A DNA stretch of 64,000 nucleotides from CBDCXE01 sp965223725 [NCBI: Nitrospinota bacterium] (lineage in GTDB: Bacteria; Nitrospinota_A; UBA7883). This document shows, piece after piece, positions 1 through 9,107 of this stretch. Location: NCBI GenBank assembly GCA_965223725.1, contig CBDCXE010000006.1, forward strand, positions 744,001 to 808,000, written 5' to 3'. Made by a program: the position numbers and the translations under genes. Each line of letters opens with the position of its first letter. Position 1 is the stretch's first letter. The notes beneath the pieces were generated by a model. That model worked only from the letters and a program-made list of their open reading frames with translations. It ran no database searches and had not been told where the DNA came from.

Positions 1-1
1 G

Positions 2-484
2 AAAAGTAAAGGACGTCAGTTTGCTACAACTGCCATATTGCTTCTGGCGCTGGGCGCTGTCTGGGTTGGGTCATTACTGCTTGGGTGGTGGCAGGTAAGG
101 TCTGAGGCCGATATGTTGACAGCCAAAATCAATGCTGGCTTCATGGAGACGTTCCCCAATGCTGCTCTGGTAGACGCGCCGTATCAGATGAAAATAAACC
201 TGAACAAACTTCGGGATCGCGCCGGTGTGGGGGGCGCGAAAGGGCTGATCCCGTTGCTGGAGGAGATCAACCCCGCGCTGCCTGCAGGTGTCTCTTTTCA
301 TAGCCTGCGATATAACAGAGGATCGTTGAACCTGGGTATATTGCTGAAATCGGACGCCGACATAGCCAGGATACAAAACTATTTCAAGCAGAAGCAAATA
401 CCGGTATCAATTAAAAAAGTGGCCGGTTTGCATAATAAGCTGGTGGGCGTCTCTATATCTGTCGGTTCCAGGAAGGCGCAGTAG
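2..484 (+). CDS. gspL: Type II secretion protein GspL, C-terminal part (5' end outside window)
   Basis: The reading frame is open from the first base, so this is the C-terminal 160 residues of a longer protein. It has one hydrophobic segment near the left edge (LLLALGAVWVGSLLLGW), then a periplasmic part of about 120 residues ending in a ferredoxin-like fold. That layout is typical of the GspL C-terminus. GspL links the cytoplasmic ATPase GspE to the inner-membrane platform of the type II secretion system. The next gene, 3 bases downstream, has the GspM layout, which fixes the identification. The cytoplasmic actin-like half must lie upstream of the window. A PilN-like protein is the main alternative, but the GspM neighbour argues for GspL. 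Confidence 0.72.
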   Translation, partial: KSKGRQFATTAILLLALGAVWVGSLLLGWWQVRSEADMLTAKINAGFMETFPNAALVDAPYQMKINLNKLRDRAGVGGAKGLIPLLEEINPALPAGVSFHSLRYNRGSLNLGILLKSDADIARIQNYFKQKQIPVSIKKVAGLHNKLVGVSISVGSRKAQ

Positions 485-487
485 GGG

Positions 488-973
488 ATGATTAAAGATT
501 TTTGGAAAAACCTGAACCGTAGGGAAAAGTGGATCGTTGGCTGTGGCGGTATAGCCGCCCTGATCATATTGTTTTATATATATATACTGGCGCCCATAAA
601 TAAAGAGAGGGCGCAGCTGGCGAAAGCATTGCCAGATCTGCGTCTCGCCTCTGCGGAAATGAGGTCAATGAAAGCGGAAATCGCGTCTCTAAGGCAGAAT
701 GCCGGCGCTTCTCTGGCAAACAGTTTGACTGATGACAGGCTGTTGTCGGTGGTCCGGGCAGGAGCGCGGGCGCCCGGGTTTGTGCTGGGTAACGTATCAC
801 TCACCGGTAACGGTAAAGTGTCCCTGTCCTTGAAGAAGGCGGGGTTGATCAACTTCCTTCAAATGGTACAACAACTGCGACTGACACATGGCGTGGCGCT
901 GGAAACAGCAACCGCCTCATTGCTGCCTGATGGTTCCTATATACGAGTCCAGGCAGAATTCATAGCGCTATAG
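488..973 (+). CDS. gspM: Type II secretion system protein GspM
   Basis: A 161-residue bitopic inner-membrane protein. A short cytoplasmic start (KNLNRREKWIVG) is followed by one membrane helix at about residues 17-37, a coiled-coil stretch at 40-75, and a ferredoxin-like periplasmic domain to the end. The N-terminal 'L..REK' signature before the helix and the overall length match GspM, which binds GspL in the inner-membrane platform. It starts 3 bases after gspL and is probably translationally coupled. Nothing further of the secretion operon follows, so this is its 3' end. Confidence 0.8.
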   Translation: MIKDFWKNLNRREKWIVGCGGIAALIILFYIYILAPINKERAQLAKALPDLRLASAEMRSMKAEIASLRQNAGASLANSLTDDRLLSVVRAGARAPGFVLGNVSLTGNGKVSLSLKKAGLINFLQMVQQLRLTHGVALETATASLLPDGSYIRVQAEFIAL

Positions 974-1017
974 CTTTCTGCCTGAACAATAGTCCAAAAC
1001 TAAAATTTATTTAATAC

Positions 1018-1047
1018 TTGATTCACTTTTTGGATTGTGTATATAAT
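1018..1047 (+). promoter_or_regulatory. Sigma70-like promoter for the lytic transglycosylase
   Basis: TTGATT (1018-1023), 18-base spacer, TATAAT (1042-1047). The -10 box is perfect. Transcription would start near 1054, about 80 bases before the gene at 1133, in an AT-rich gap. Prediction from sequence only. Confidence 0.5.
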
Positions 1048-1132
1048 TTCAATCTAAGACACGTTCAATTTAACAAATACCAAACAAAATATTCCCAGAA
1101 ATTAAAATAATAGATATAAAGAAGTTTGTACC

Positions 1133-1798
1133 ATGTTTCGCTTGGCAGTAATGCTATACACTATTTCCGCAAGCATTGTTTATTATGTTGTGCTTGACTC
1201 ATATTCAGATTTACATGACAAACATGTCGCGTCTTACAACACGGCTATAGCCAGCCTGGCGCAGCTTTCGGCGGATCAACAAAGGATCGACGCGATAATA
1301 ACCGAAAAAGAAAATCTTTTGAAGGTGATTAAGGCGCGCGCGAAGTATCTTGATAATGAAGAGATGAATGTATTCCTTAATGCGATTGTGAAATACAGCC
1401 AAGCCCACGGGTTTGACCCATATCTTTTACTGGCGGTGGTAGAAACAGAGAGCAGCTATCGCCAGTACGCTATATCTAACAAAGGCGCCGTTGGTTTGAT
1501 GCAGGTTCGTCCATTTGTCGCTCGCGATTTGGCGAATGAGCTTCATATAAATGCCGACAGTCCCAGTTTTTTCCTTTGTGATCTCGATTTAAACGTACGT
1601 CTTGGCGCTTATTATCTGGCAAAAATGACAAAGCAGTTTGGCGGAGATTTATCGCTTGCCCTGGAAGCTTATAACATGGGTCCCGGCAAATTGAAAAGTT
1701 TTCTGAGAAAAGGGGCAAAGTTATCGAAGCGGTATGCCAGCCAGGTAAACAAATCAAGATCGCAGATGAAGAATATTGCCCGCAGGTCGCTTGCATAG
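1133..1798 (+). CDS. Membrane-anchored lytic transglycosylase (SLT domain)
   Basis: A 221-residue protein with an uncleaved N-terminal signal anchor (residues 1-21), a short coiled coil (about 25-70) and a lysozyme-like SLT domain (about 85-205). The catalytic glutamate lies in the ETESSYR motif; GLMQV and AYNMGPG, the other family motifs, are present. Such enzymes cleave the beta-1,4 MurNAc-GlcNAc bond of peptidoglycan, forming 1,6-anhydroMurNAc, and act in the periplasm. It lies 160 bases behind the gsp genes but has its own promoter candidate. A role in opening the wall for the secretion apparatus is possible but unproven. Confidence 0.85.
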   Translation: MFRLAVMLYTISASIVYYVVLDSYSDLHDKHVASYNTAIASLAQLSADQQRIDAIITEKENLLKVIKARAKYLDNEEMNVFLNAIVKYSQAHGFDPYLLLAVVETESSYRQYAISNKGAVGLMQVRPFVARDLANELHINADSPSFFLCDLDLNVRLGAYYLAKMTKQFGGDLSLALEAYNMGPGKLKSFLRKGAKLSKRYASQVNKSRSQMKNIARRSLA

Positions 1799-2041
1799 GC
1801 GTATTTGAAGCCCCTCATTCTATATTAGGGATTATTTTTAACCGCTGGCTGGATGGAAATTTATTCCTGATACAATCAGACTGTATAATATTGTTGACGG
1901 CAACTGTCTTAAGATCTATAATCCAGCAAAATAAAATATAAATTAAGCAGAAGCTGGAACAGCAAATTCATCGTATAAACCTTTAAAGGTAATAAGCGCC
2001 CTTTAAGCCAGATATTATATAAATATCAATAGTTTATAATA

Positions 2042-3520
2042 GTGGACAAACAACAAATCGATTTGTACCGGAATATAACCGATATGGTTAATTCTGTTGT
2101 TGATCTTGATAACCTCCTTGTAATCATAGTTCTGGGCGCAATGCGTGTAATGAATGTTAAAGCGTCATCTTTGTTGTTAAAGGATAGTAAAAGCGATAAG
2201 CTCTATTTTCATACCTGCATTGGCGACCAGGGTGAAGAGATCAAAAAGTTTGAGCTGGCCAGGGGTGAAGGAATCGCCGGCTGGGTAGCCGAACGGGGCG
2301 AACCGGTGTTGGTGACTGACGTAACAAAGGATCCCCGCTGGTCACAAAAAATCGCCGAAACGTTGGGTTTGAGTACAAAGTCAATGGCTTGCGCGCCTTT
2401 GAAAGTAGGCGATGAAGTGTTGGGTGTGCTGCAAGTGATTGATCGATTGTCTGAAGAGCCGCTTGATAAAAATGATCTTGCCCGGTTGCAAGCGCTCTCC
2501 GAACTGGCCGCTGGCCTGCTCCTGAAAGCTCGCATCTATAAGGAAGTCGCCCTGGAAAACACAACATTAAAGCGAGAGCTGGGTGGCAAATATAAAATAA
2601 TTGGCAATTCAGTGGTGATCCAGAAAGCTTTGGATAATTGCGAGAAAGTAGCCGACTCGAATGTTACCGTTTTGATAACAGGCGAATCGGGTACAGGTAA
2701 AGAGCTATTCGCCAGGCTGATCCATAAATTCTCTGAGCGACAGGATAAACCGATGATAACCGTTAATTGCGGAGCGTTGCCGGAAACTTTGCTGGAGAGA
2801 GAGCTGTTTGGCCATGAAAAGGAAGCGTTCACCGGCGCCGACACGCAAAAACCCGGGCTGTTCGAGGCGGCCGATACAGGGACAATTTTCCTCGATGAAA
2901 TAGGTGAAACATCCCAAGCGATGCAGGTTAAGCTGTTGCGAGTATTGCAGGAAGGGACATTTTTCCGGTTGGGGGGGCAGGAGCTGGTCCATGTTGACGC
3001 GCGGGTGATAGCGGCCACTAACAAGGATTTGGGCAAACTGGTAAAGGGTAATGGCTTCCGCGAAGATCTTTACTACCGTTTGAATGTGGTGAACATCCAC
3101 CTGCCACCATTAAGGGAGCGCGGCAAGGATCTATCTATGCTTGCCGACTATTTCCTGAACAAGTTTACGAAAGAGCTGAACCGTCCAGCGAAAAAGATTG
3201 AACCGGCAGCAATGCGGGTAATGGAAATGTATAGCTGGCCCGGCAACATTCGCCAGCTGGAAAACATGATCGAAAGAGCTGTGATTATGGGAGAGTCTGA
3301 CCTTATCGGACTGGACGATCTACCCCCAGAGCTGACTGAAGCCAGCGAACCCACCTTAAAGGCAGGCATCACGCTGAAAGAAGCGCAAGATAGCTTTCGC
3401 CGTAAGTTTGTCAGTCAATCGCTGGACCATTGCAACGGAAACAAGACCGAAACCGCCAAAATGCTGGGGATCCAGCGCACCTATCTAAGCCGACTTATAA
3501 AAGAGCTCGGTATTACCTGA
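2042..3520 (+). CDS. Sigma54-dependent transcriptional activator with GAF sensor domain
   Basis: A 492-residue NifA-like enhancer-binding protein, starting at GTG. A GAF domain (about 17-165) precedes an AAA+ domain (about 185-410) with Walker A GESGTGKE, Walker B GTIFLDEIGE and a helix-turn-helix of the Fis type at the C-terminus (about 445-492). The sigma54-contacting loop, normally GAFTGA, reads EAFTGA here: residue 261 is glutamate (codon GAA at 2822-2824). The protein would bind an upstream enhancer and use ATP hydrolysis to open sigma54 promoters. No response-receiver domain is present, so control is presumably by a small ligand of the GAF domain. A candidate -24/-12 promoter lies 141 bases downstream, ahead of a secreted-protein gene. 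Confidence 0.92.
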   Translation: MDKQQIDLYRNITDMVNSVVDLDNLLVIIVLGAMRVMNVKASSLLLKDSKSDKLYFHTCIGDQGEEIKKFELARGEGIAGWVAERGEPVLVTDVTKDPRWSQKIAETLGLSTKSMACAPLKVGDEVLGVLQVIDRLSEEPLDKNDLARLQALSELAAGLLLKARIYKEVALENTTLKRELGGKYKIIGNSVVIQKALDNCEKVADSNVTVLITGESGTGKELFARLIHKFSERQDKPMITVNCGALPETLLERELFGHEKEAFTGADTQKPGLFEAADTGTIFLDEIGETSQAMQVKLLRVLQEGTFFRLGGQELVHVDARVIAATNKDLGKLVKGNGFREDLYYRLNVVNIHLPPLRERGKDLSMLADYFLNKFTKELNRPAKKIEPAAMRVMEMYSWPGNIRQLENMIERAVIMGESDLIGLDDLPPELTEASEPTLKAGITLKEAQDSFRRKFVSQSLDHCNGNKTETAKMLGIQRTYLSRLIKELGIT

Positions 3521-3660
3521 ATTTATACTGCCACATTTCTTTAGCTGCTAGCTTATTGTTAGCTATAAATGCAGCTGTGTCATAGACAGGTTGCGGTATG
3601 GCGATCCATCAAATGTCAACGCAAAGCTTGTGCAGTAGCAAAGCAACAACTTTGAATCAT

Positions 3661-3675
3661 TGGCATAGTTATAGC
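3661..3675 (+). promoter_or_regulatory. Candidate sigma54 (-24/-12) promoter
   Basis: TGGCAT-AGTTA-TAGC places the invariant GG and GC with exactly ten bases between them, as sigma54 promoters require; the -12 element is TAGCA instead of TTGCA. It sits in the otherwise empty 347-base gap (3521-3867) between the sigma54 activator gene and a secreted-protein gene, about 190 bases before the latter. A TATAAT at 3745-3750 without a convincing -35 is an alternative start. Nothing else is recognisable in the gap. Confidence 0.4.
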
Positions 3676-3867
3676 AATATAGCCATATAGAAGGGAAGTA
3701 GGCCTAATCAAGGTAGGAATTTCCCAAAAGTTGGCAAATTTTGATATAATTGCACAAAATTAAGCAATATTTTAGAATTTAAATAGCTAATAGGCAATGG
3801 ATATCCAGGCTGAAATTAGCTTATAGGTTCATTTGAGAGGTTTGACAAATTTTAAAGGAGTAAAAAT

Positions 3868-4323
3868 ATGAGGTTAGTAGCAATAAAATTTTTTCTTATA
3901 GCTGTCACATTTAGCTTTATCTCGCTGATCCATATAGCAGGAAGCGCTAATGCGCAAGCTAAGTCAGACAATAATATGATAAATAGCTATCACGGTAACG
4001 TAGTCCTGGACAAAAATGGTGAAGCGACTGTAAGTTTGCCAGGTCATGCTGATTCTTCAAAGAATGATTTTCTGTATCAGGCCATGCCAATAGGCGCGCC
4101 GGCTCCAAACCTGTACATTGCAGAGGAGATCAACTCTGGTAAATTTAGAATTGCCGGTGGTAAAAAAGGTATGAGAGTTTCTTGGCAGGTAACCGGGGTT
4201 CAGGATGGAATTTCCGGCTCGGGTTCTGCTGCGCATAGTCAAGTATCTAGCAGTAAGTCTCACCATAAAATGTATCCTCGGATCAATAATGGAAGGCTTA
4301 TTTATGGAAGTGATGAACTTTAG
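3868..4323 (+). CDS. Secreted protein of unknown function with a conserved beta-rich module
   Basis: A 151-residue protein with a strong ribosome-binding site (AAAGGAG) and a Sec signal peptide, probably cleaved after SANA at about residue 29. The mature part contains the pattern YHGNVVLDKNGEATVSLP, then IGAPAPNLYIAEEI, IAGGKKGMRVSWQVTG. From memory this resembles a module found at the ends of many secreted or fibre-like proteins of environmental bacteria, where it usually follows a longer repeat region. Here it stands almost alone and ends in a basic, histidine-containing tail. Function unknown. Its position behind a sigma54 activator and a sigma54-like promoter suggests regulated expression. 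Confidence 0.75.
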   Translation: MRLVAIKFFLIAVTFSFISLIHIAGSANAQAKSDNNMINSYHGNVVLDKNGEATVSLPGHADSSKNDFLYQAMPIGAPAPNLYIAEEINSGKFRIAGGKKGMRVSWQVTGVQDGISGSGSAAHSQVSSSKSHHKMYPRINNGRLIYGSDEL

Positions 4324-4414
4324 TTCATAACTATTTCAACTTCACTCCTTATTAGTGGAATCTTAATGCCGGGAGTAGTAGAATCTAGCATAGCAACCAC
4401 ATGCAAGGTGATTT

Positions 4415-5236
4415 ATGATAGATTCGAGTTGGGTATGGGTACTGGTTGGCGCTCTCCTTGCGTTAACCATTACCACGCGTCTTCGTCAAAACCAACCTAC
4501 TCCGGGCAAAGATTCTTTCAGTAAAGAACTGCCATTCCGTCCCCAGGTCCAGGTGGCCGAAAATGAAACATTTCATGTCAAAGTAGTCGCCCTGGAGTTT
4601 GACGATGTCGGCCCAACAATGTTCATAAATGGGCAATTTCACAACAGATCTGACCGAATTGATATCAGCATGGTCACAGCAGAAGCTCAAATCGGTGATG
4701 AAACTGAAACCTTCGTATCCTTCGACCCGATAGGTGATGGCGAACAAAGCGAAAAAGAGGTTGGCGACCTGATTAATTTCATAGCGCCCATATGGTTAGA
4801 GGCAAACCAGCAAGGCAAGTTCAGAGCCCCGCTGGTGTCGCCGGAGCGGGAAGAGCGGCTCAACTTTATAATGGAGCGGCTGGAGTCCGCGGCGGAGTTG
4901 ATGGTGGAAAAGCTGGATCGCGAATTCGAAAACTATTCGTTGGAAGGTGAGTCTTTGAAGCGTTTAGAAACAGATTTTCTGCGTGATTTTGTGGTGAAGG
5001 AGATCACCGATGATATCAAGCAGGAGATGATCTGGCTGGAAGGCGGAATTTCTATCAAGGTTCGGTTTCTTAATACATATGACGAATCGATTGAAGAGAT
5101 ACCGGTCCGGGTACAACTCTATCCGGAGGATGCGTCAGCGCTCTGGAGTAATGTAGACAAGATCGTGTTAAACGCGTTACGCGCCGAGCTGGAGCTGGAA
5201 ACGCTAAGTTACAGCGCGGTGGTATACGAATATTAG
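4415..5236 (+). CDS. Membrane-anchored protein of unknown function
   Basis: A 273-residue protein with one N-terminal hydrophobic helix (residues 5-22) and a soluble, strongly acidic remainder. Residues 50-130 look like a beta-sandwich; 140-200 are charged and helical (many E, R, L), and 215-273 are again beta-rich. I recognise no family. There is no lipobox or signal cleavage site, so it is probably an anchored inner-membrane protein. It is separated by about 90 bases from the gene before it and 138 from the kinase after it. Confidence 0.7.
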   Translation: MIDSSWVWVLVGALLALTITTRLRQNQPTPGKDSFSKELPFRPQVQVAENETFHVKVVALEFDDVGPTMFINGQFHNRSDRIDISMVTAEAQIGDETETFVSFDPIGDGEQSEKEVGDLINFIAPIWLEANQQGKFRAPLVSPEREERLNFIMERLESAAELMVEKLDREFENYSLEGESLKRLETDFLRDFVVKEITDDIKQEMIWLEGGISIKVRFLNTYDESIEEIPVRVQLYPEDASALWSNVDKIVLNALRAELELETLSYSAVVYEY

Positions 5237-5374
5237 CAAATGTCCAGATAGCGCATTGGCAGCGTCACTTCGATGCACAAGCTCCGATGTGCGCATCCAA
5301 CATCTTGATATTCATTTGATTTCAAGCTTTAACAAGGCAATGATACAATATCGCGTAAACTATTTAATAGATAT

Positions 5375-7165
5375 ATGCCCGAAAAAAGAGAGCTCAAGAC
5401 ATACATCTGGTTTATCTGGCTGACGATAGTTCTTGCCTTGGCCGGGGTTGCCCTGATCGCGATCAACCTCAACCAGTCAATACAAAAAGAAGGTGAGCTG
5501 GCGTTCCATAAAAATCTGCGGTTTATCTCAGAGTCATCCGCCAAATCGGCAAAGCTTTTTATGGAGAGCCTGATCAGCGAGATCGTGTTCCAGACACAGC
5601 TCGAGGCGGTTAAGAAGTATGACACCAACAAAGTGGACGCCGCATTCCGCTCAGCCATTTTTCGCCATAATGAGCGTATCTCCCATATGGTCCTGGTGGA
5701 TGGAACTGGCACAGTGAAGGTTATAGTCACAGATGACCCTGAACCATTCCAGATGAAAGATCAGTTTATCGAATTTTCTAAAAATACGATGTCCAGCTTC
5801 CGGGTAAACATCTCTACAGGCCTATTCCGATCAGACAATTATCAAGGAATCGCCGTAGGAATGCCCATATTCCGCAAGCTGACCAACCTGGAGACCGATG
5901 GCAATACACCCAGCGCCATATACGCCTCCGGCGCTGTGATGGCGCTTCTAAGGTTGGATGATATCGTCGCCAGTTTGGTCGAACCGGTCCGGGTGGAGAA
6001 GTCTGGGTTTGCATGGCTATACACCGGGTCGGGCAACATTCTTGGAGACAAGGAGTATATCGGTAAATTTTTGAATAGCGCCTATGGCCCGTCTGGGTCA
6101 GTGGATAGACTGACCAAAGATTTTGCCCAGATCGTGAAAGGCAATCGGGTCGATGGCTGGAGCTATCTTGACCCTGGAAAAGAGATGGTGAAAATCGAAA
6201 AGGGTGGCGCCATGTGGCTCTTGTCAACATCCAAAATAGATATAGTGGACCAGCAGTGGACCATGGCCGTTTTGGCGCCGCTTTCGGAAGTGACCGGCCT
6301 GCTGACCACCAGCTTCAACCAGTCGGTCATGCTTGTCGGGTTTGTGGTGGCGATCATGCTGATTGGCGGCTATTTCCTGACCAATGTCAACCGCAGGCTC
6401 GTGCGAGCCAGAGAGAAGGCCCTGATGGCGGCGGAGCTTGAAAGCAAAAACAGATCGCTGCAGGAAATGAATCAGCGTATGGATGAGTTTGTCTCGGTCG
6501 TCTCCCACGATATTAGGTCGCCGTTGAATGTGATCAAAGGATTTGTCAAGGTGATCAAAGGTTCGCCGGAAGGGGCCGTGTTTGAGCGGGAGACGAAGAG
6601 CATGCTGCGCTCCTGCGATCGGCTGACGCAGCTTATCAACGATATTCTGGATATATCGAAGCTGGAGTCTGGCACGGTCAGCTTGGCCTACGACCCGATC
6701 GTGATCGACAATATCATCACAGAAAGCCTGCAGACAATGGAATTCGCCACCAAAGAGAAGGAACTGAAGGTCGATATCGACCTGGGCGAAAAAACGGTGA
6801 TGGAGGGGGATTCCGGGAAACTCTTCCAGGTGATGAACAACCTTATCGGCAACGCTGTGAAGTTCACCCCGAAGGGGGGAGAGATTGCCGTCTCCAAAGA
6901 GACCGACGATGAGACGGTGATAATTAAAGTGAAGGATACCGGGCCAGGTATCGATGTGCGGGATCATGGAATAGTCTTTAGCAAGTTTGAGCAAGTGCGT
7001 CGCCACCAACAGGGAGTGGAGCCAGGCTCCGGGCTGGGTTTATCCATATGCAAAAATATTGTGGAACTACATTTTGGTACCATTGGAGTGGAAAGCCGCA
7101 AAAATGGCGGGTCAACTTTCCAGGTAATATTACCACTGCGCAGACCGCTTCCTAAATTTAAATAG
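5375..7165 (+). CDS. Membrane sensor histidine kinase with Cache-type periplasmic domain
   Basis: A 596-residue protein: transmembrane helix at about 10-30, a large periplasmic region (31-315) with the look of a double Cache ligand-binding domain, a second helix at about 322-342, a short coiled-coil linker, HisKA with phospho-acceptor His378 (VVSHDIRSPLNVIKG), and an HATPase domain (about 475-590) with N (NNLIGNAVKFT), G1 (DTGPGI) and G2 (GSGLGLSI) boxes. It should autophosphorylate on His378 in response to an extracellular small molecule. No response regulator is adjacent, so it is an orphan kinase in this window; its partner may be elsewhere or the HD-GYP regulator at 52 kb. Confidence 0.9.
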   Translation: MPEKRELKTYIWFIWLTIVLALAGVALIAINLNQSIQKEGELAFHKNLRFISESSAKSAKLFMESLISEIVFQTQLEAVKKYDTNKVDAAFRSAIFRHNERISHMVLVDGTGTVKVIVTDDPEPFQMKDQFIEFSKNTMSSFRVNISTGLFRSDNYQGIAVGMPIFRKLTNLETDGNTPSAIYASGAVMALLRLDDIVASLVEPVRVEKSGFAWLYTGSGNILGDKEYIGKFLNSAYGPSGSVDRLTKDFAQIVKGNRVDGWSYLDPGKEMVKIEKGGAMWLLSTSKIDIVDQQWTMAVLAPLSEVTGLLTTSFNQSVMLVGFVVAIMLIGGYFLTNVNRRLVRAREKALMAAELESKNRSLQEMNQRMDEFVSVVSHDIRSPLNVIKGFVKVIKGSPEGAVFERETKSMLRSCDRLTQLINDILDISKLESGTVSLAYDPIVIDNIITESLQTMEFATKEKELKVDIDLGEKTVMEGDSGKLFQVMNNLIGNAVKFTPKGGEIAVSKETDDETVIIKVKDTGPGIDVRDHGIVFSKFEQVRRHQQGVEPGSGLGLSICKNIVELHFGTIGVESRKNGGSTFQVILPLRRPLPKFK

Positions 7166-7305
7166 TTACACAATTGTGAACCGCTTTTGTTTGTATCGTT
7201 TCGTTCCATTTGTCCTCTGATTTGAAAAATTAAATGTGTTGTTTCAAAACTGCTGAATTATGCTATCATTAGCATTTTGTAAATTTGGTTAGGCTTGATA
7301 GCATT

Positions 7306-8619
7306 ATGTTAAAAATAAGGAATAGTTTACTTTCGGTTTTGCTGATTTTCACCTTGGCGGGGATTATGTCTTGCGCGGAAACAGGTGAAGATGGCGGCGG
7401 TTCTGAACCGGTTAATTCGATTTCCGGTATTACCTTTTTCCCACCCGACGCAGCGTTTTTGGCCGCCTCGAATGGTATCGGTATCCAACTTACTGATAGC
7501 AATGAAGGTTTCCCTGACGCCACTTATTCTATTTTCCTTTACGGTAATCGTGCTATGACCCACATGGTAGGCAAAGCCGAGAACCTGAAGGCCAATGCAG
7601 CTGGCCAGGTCAACTGGACATATGGAAGAAGGCTGGGCCATAACAAACAATATTTCTGGAGTTTTGTTGTCGAATATCCAGAAGCCGCAAGCCGGGATGG
7701 AAGTCTGGCGTCCCAATCCAGAGTTGTCCAGTCCGGGTTGCTGAGATTCAGAATTCCTCAAAACGGTGGATTAACGGCGCGAAGCCCCAGAAACAATGGT
7801 TTCATGGACGCCAACCACGCAGGCGCCCCGAAACTATCCGTGGCCAACTACTACAATGCTGGTGGCGCCGATATAAAATACGATTTCGAACTGGGGGTGA
7901 ATCCGGAAATGACCAACCTGGTTTCCGCCATCTCCGAGCTGGCCCAAAACTCCGCCCAATCCCACACCACCTGGCATATCGACCCTGCGAACTTTCCTGG
8001 TGAAAGTGATGAATTCGGCATACAAGGCCTTCTGGAAGGCAGGAGATATTACTGGCGGGTCCGGATGAACCTGAACGGAAATCAGCATGCCTGGTCACCG
8101 ATATACTTTTTTGATGTGGTCAACCTTTGTCATATCCGCGGTCCCCTATACGCCACTAATGTAATCAACTGGGATGTGCAACGGGTTTGTGACGTGTTAG
8201 TAAATGTAAACCCCAACCAGGCGCTGGGCACCCAGAACGCAAGCGGTCATATAGATGGGGTCGCTACGGGCAGGGGATATCTATCCCTCGACTTTGGAGG
8301 TGAGCTAGTGGTAGAAATGGGTCGCCCGGTCCTGAACGGCGGTGGACCTGATCTTCGGGTGTTTGAGTATATATCCACGGAAGTGATAGAGGTGTTTGCC
8401 GGATTGTCTGAAGTGGGGCCATGGTTTTCCATGGGGTCTAGGTTCTGTGGCGACTATTGCGATTTCGACCTTGGCGCCGCCGGCTTGCCATACGCCAAAT
8501 TTATTAAAATTGTGGATCTGAACTCGCCTTTCGCCCGGTGTCACGAAACATCCGGGGCGGATATCGACGCCATCGTTGCGTTGCATGGTATAATCAGCGA
8601 CCAGCAATGCGGGCCCTAA
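7306..8619 (+). CDS. Surface lipoprotein with fibronectin-like and beta-sandwich domains
   Basis: The ATG at 7306 is preferred over a TTG 21 bases upstream because it places the lipobox (AGIMSC) about 24 residues from the start, giving a 437-residue lipoprotein. Two repeated segments ending in patterns such as YYWRVRMN and YFWSFVVEY look like fibronectin type III-like domains. The C-terminal 130 residues carry GGGPDLRVFE, SEVGPWFSMG and a final GADIDAI, a pattern I know from the last domain of many bacterial cell-surface proteins. No catalytic motif is visible. It is followed after 7 bases by another lipoprotein gene. Confidence 0.75.
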   Translation: MLKIRNSLLSVLLIFTLAGIMSCAETGEDGGGSEPVNSISGITFFPPDAAFLAASNGIGIQLTDSNEGFPDATYSIFLYGNRAMTHMVGKAENLKANAAGQVNWTYGRRLGHNKQYFWSFVVEYPEAASRDGSLASQSRVVQSGLLRFRIPQNGGLTARSPRNNGFMDANHAGAPKLSVANYYNAGGADIKYDFELGVNPEMTNLVSAISELAQNSAQSHTTWHIDPANFPGESDEFGIQGLLEGRRYYWRVRMNLNGNQHAWSPIYFFDVVNLCHIRGPLYATNVINWDVQRVCDVLVNVNPNQALGTQNASGHIDGVATGRGYLSLDFGGELVVEMGRPVLNGGGPDLRVFEYISTEVIEVFAGLSEVGPWFSMGSRFCGDYCDFDLGAAGLPYAKFIKIVDLNSPFARCHETSGADIDAIVALHGIISDQQCGP

Positions 8620-8626
8620 ACGTTAT

Positions 8627-9082
8627 ATGGCGTGTAGGGTTTTTTCACTCGGTACTATAGCGGTCGTTTGTCTGCTATCAGTTTCTTGCGGGCAATCGTC
8701 GGAAGACAGGTCTGTGCCAGACTGGATGCTGGGCAAATGGCGGCTCCTGGCCATCCAGGGGGATGATTTCAAGATAGAGATGCATGCGGAGCGACGGAGA
8801 TCTTTCCTGACTGTACATAGAAACAGCGTCCACTTTGAATATCCGGAATGTGTCGCTGACGGTGAGATGACCACCGAGCTGGACAAACCTATGAACATAA
8901 GCAACAACTACACCCTCACCATAACACAGGCCGCTTGCGCACTAACCTGGGATATAAAAAAGTTCCCGGGGGCGGTGGATGCTGGGGTTATCTGGGGGAA
9001 CAGAAACACGGAAGGCGTCCTGAGCTTGATCAGGGTCTCCAGCCAGGAGGACTTTTTATGGACATACATCAAGGACAGCTGA
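8627..9082 (+). CDS. Small lipoprotein of unknown function
   Basis: A 151-residue protein with a signal peptide and lipobox (LLSVSC at about residue 21) followed by a GQSSED linker. The rest (MLGKWRLLAIQGDDFKIEMHA, then beta strands with conserved-looking Cys residues) resembles a small lipocalin-like or META-like beta-barrel, but the similarity is only structural in flavour. It lies between a larger lipoprotein and a glycosyltransferase and is probably cotranscribed with both. Confidence 0.65.
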   Translation: MACRVFSLGTIAVVCLLSVSCGQSSEDRSVPDWMLGKWRLLAIQGDDFKIEMHAERRRSFLTVHRNSVHFEYPECVADGEMTTELDKPMNISNNYTLTITQAACALTWDIKKFPGAVDAGVIWGNRNTEGVLSLIRVSSQEDFLWTYIKDS

Positions 9083-9107
9083 AAACACCAATCTCAAGCC
9101 TGATGCC

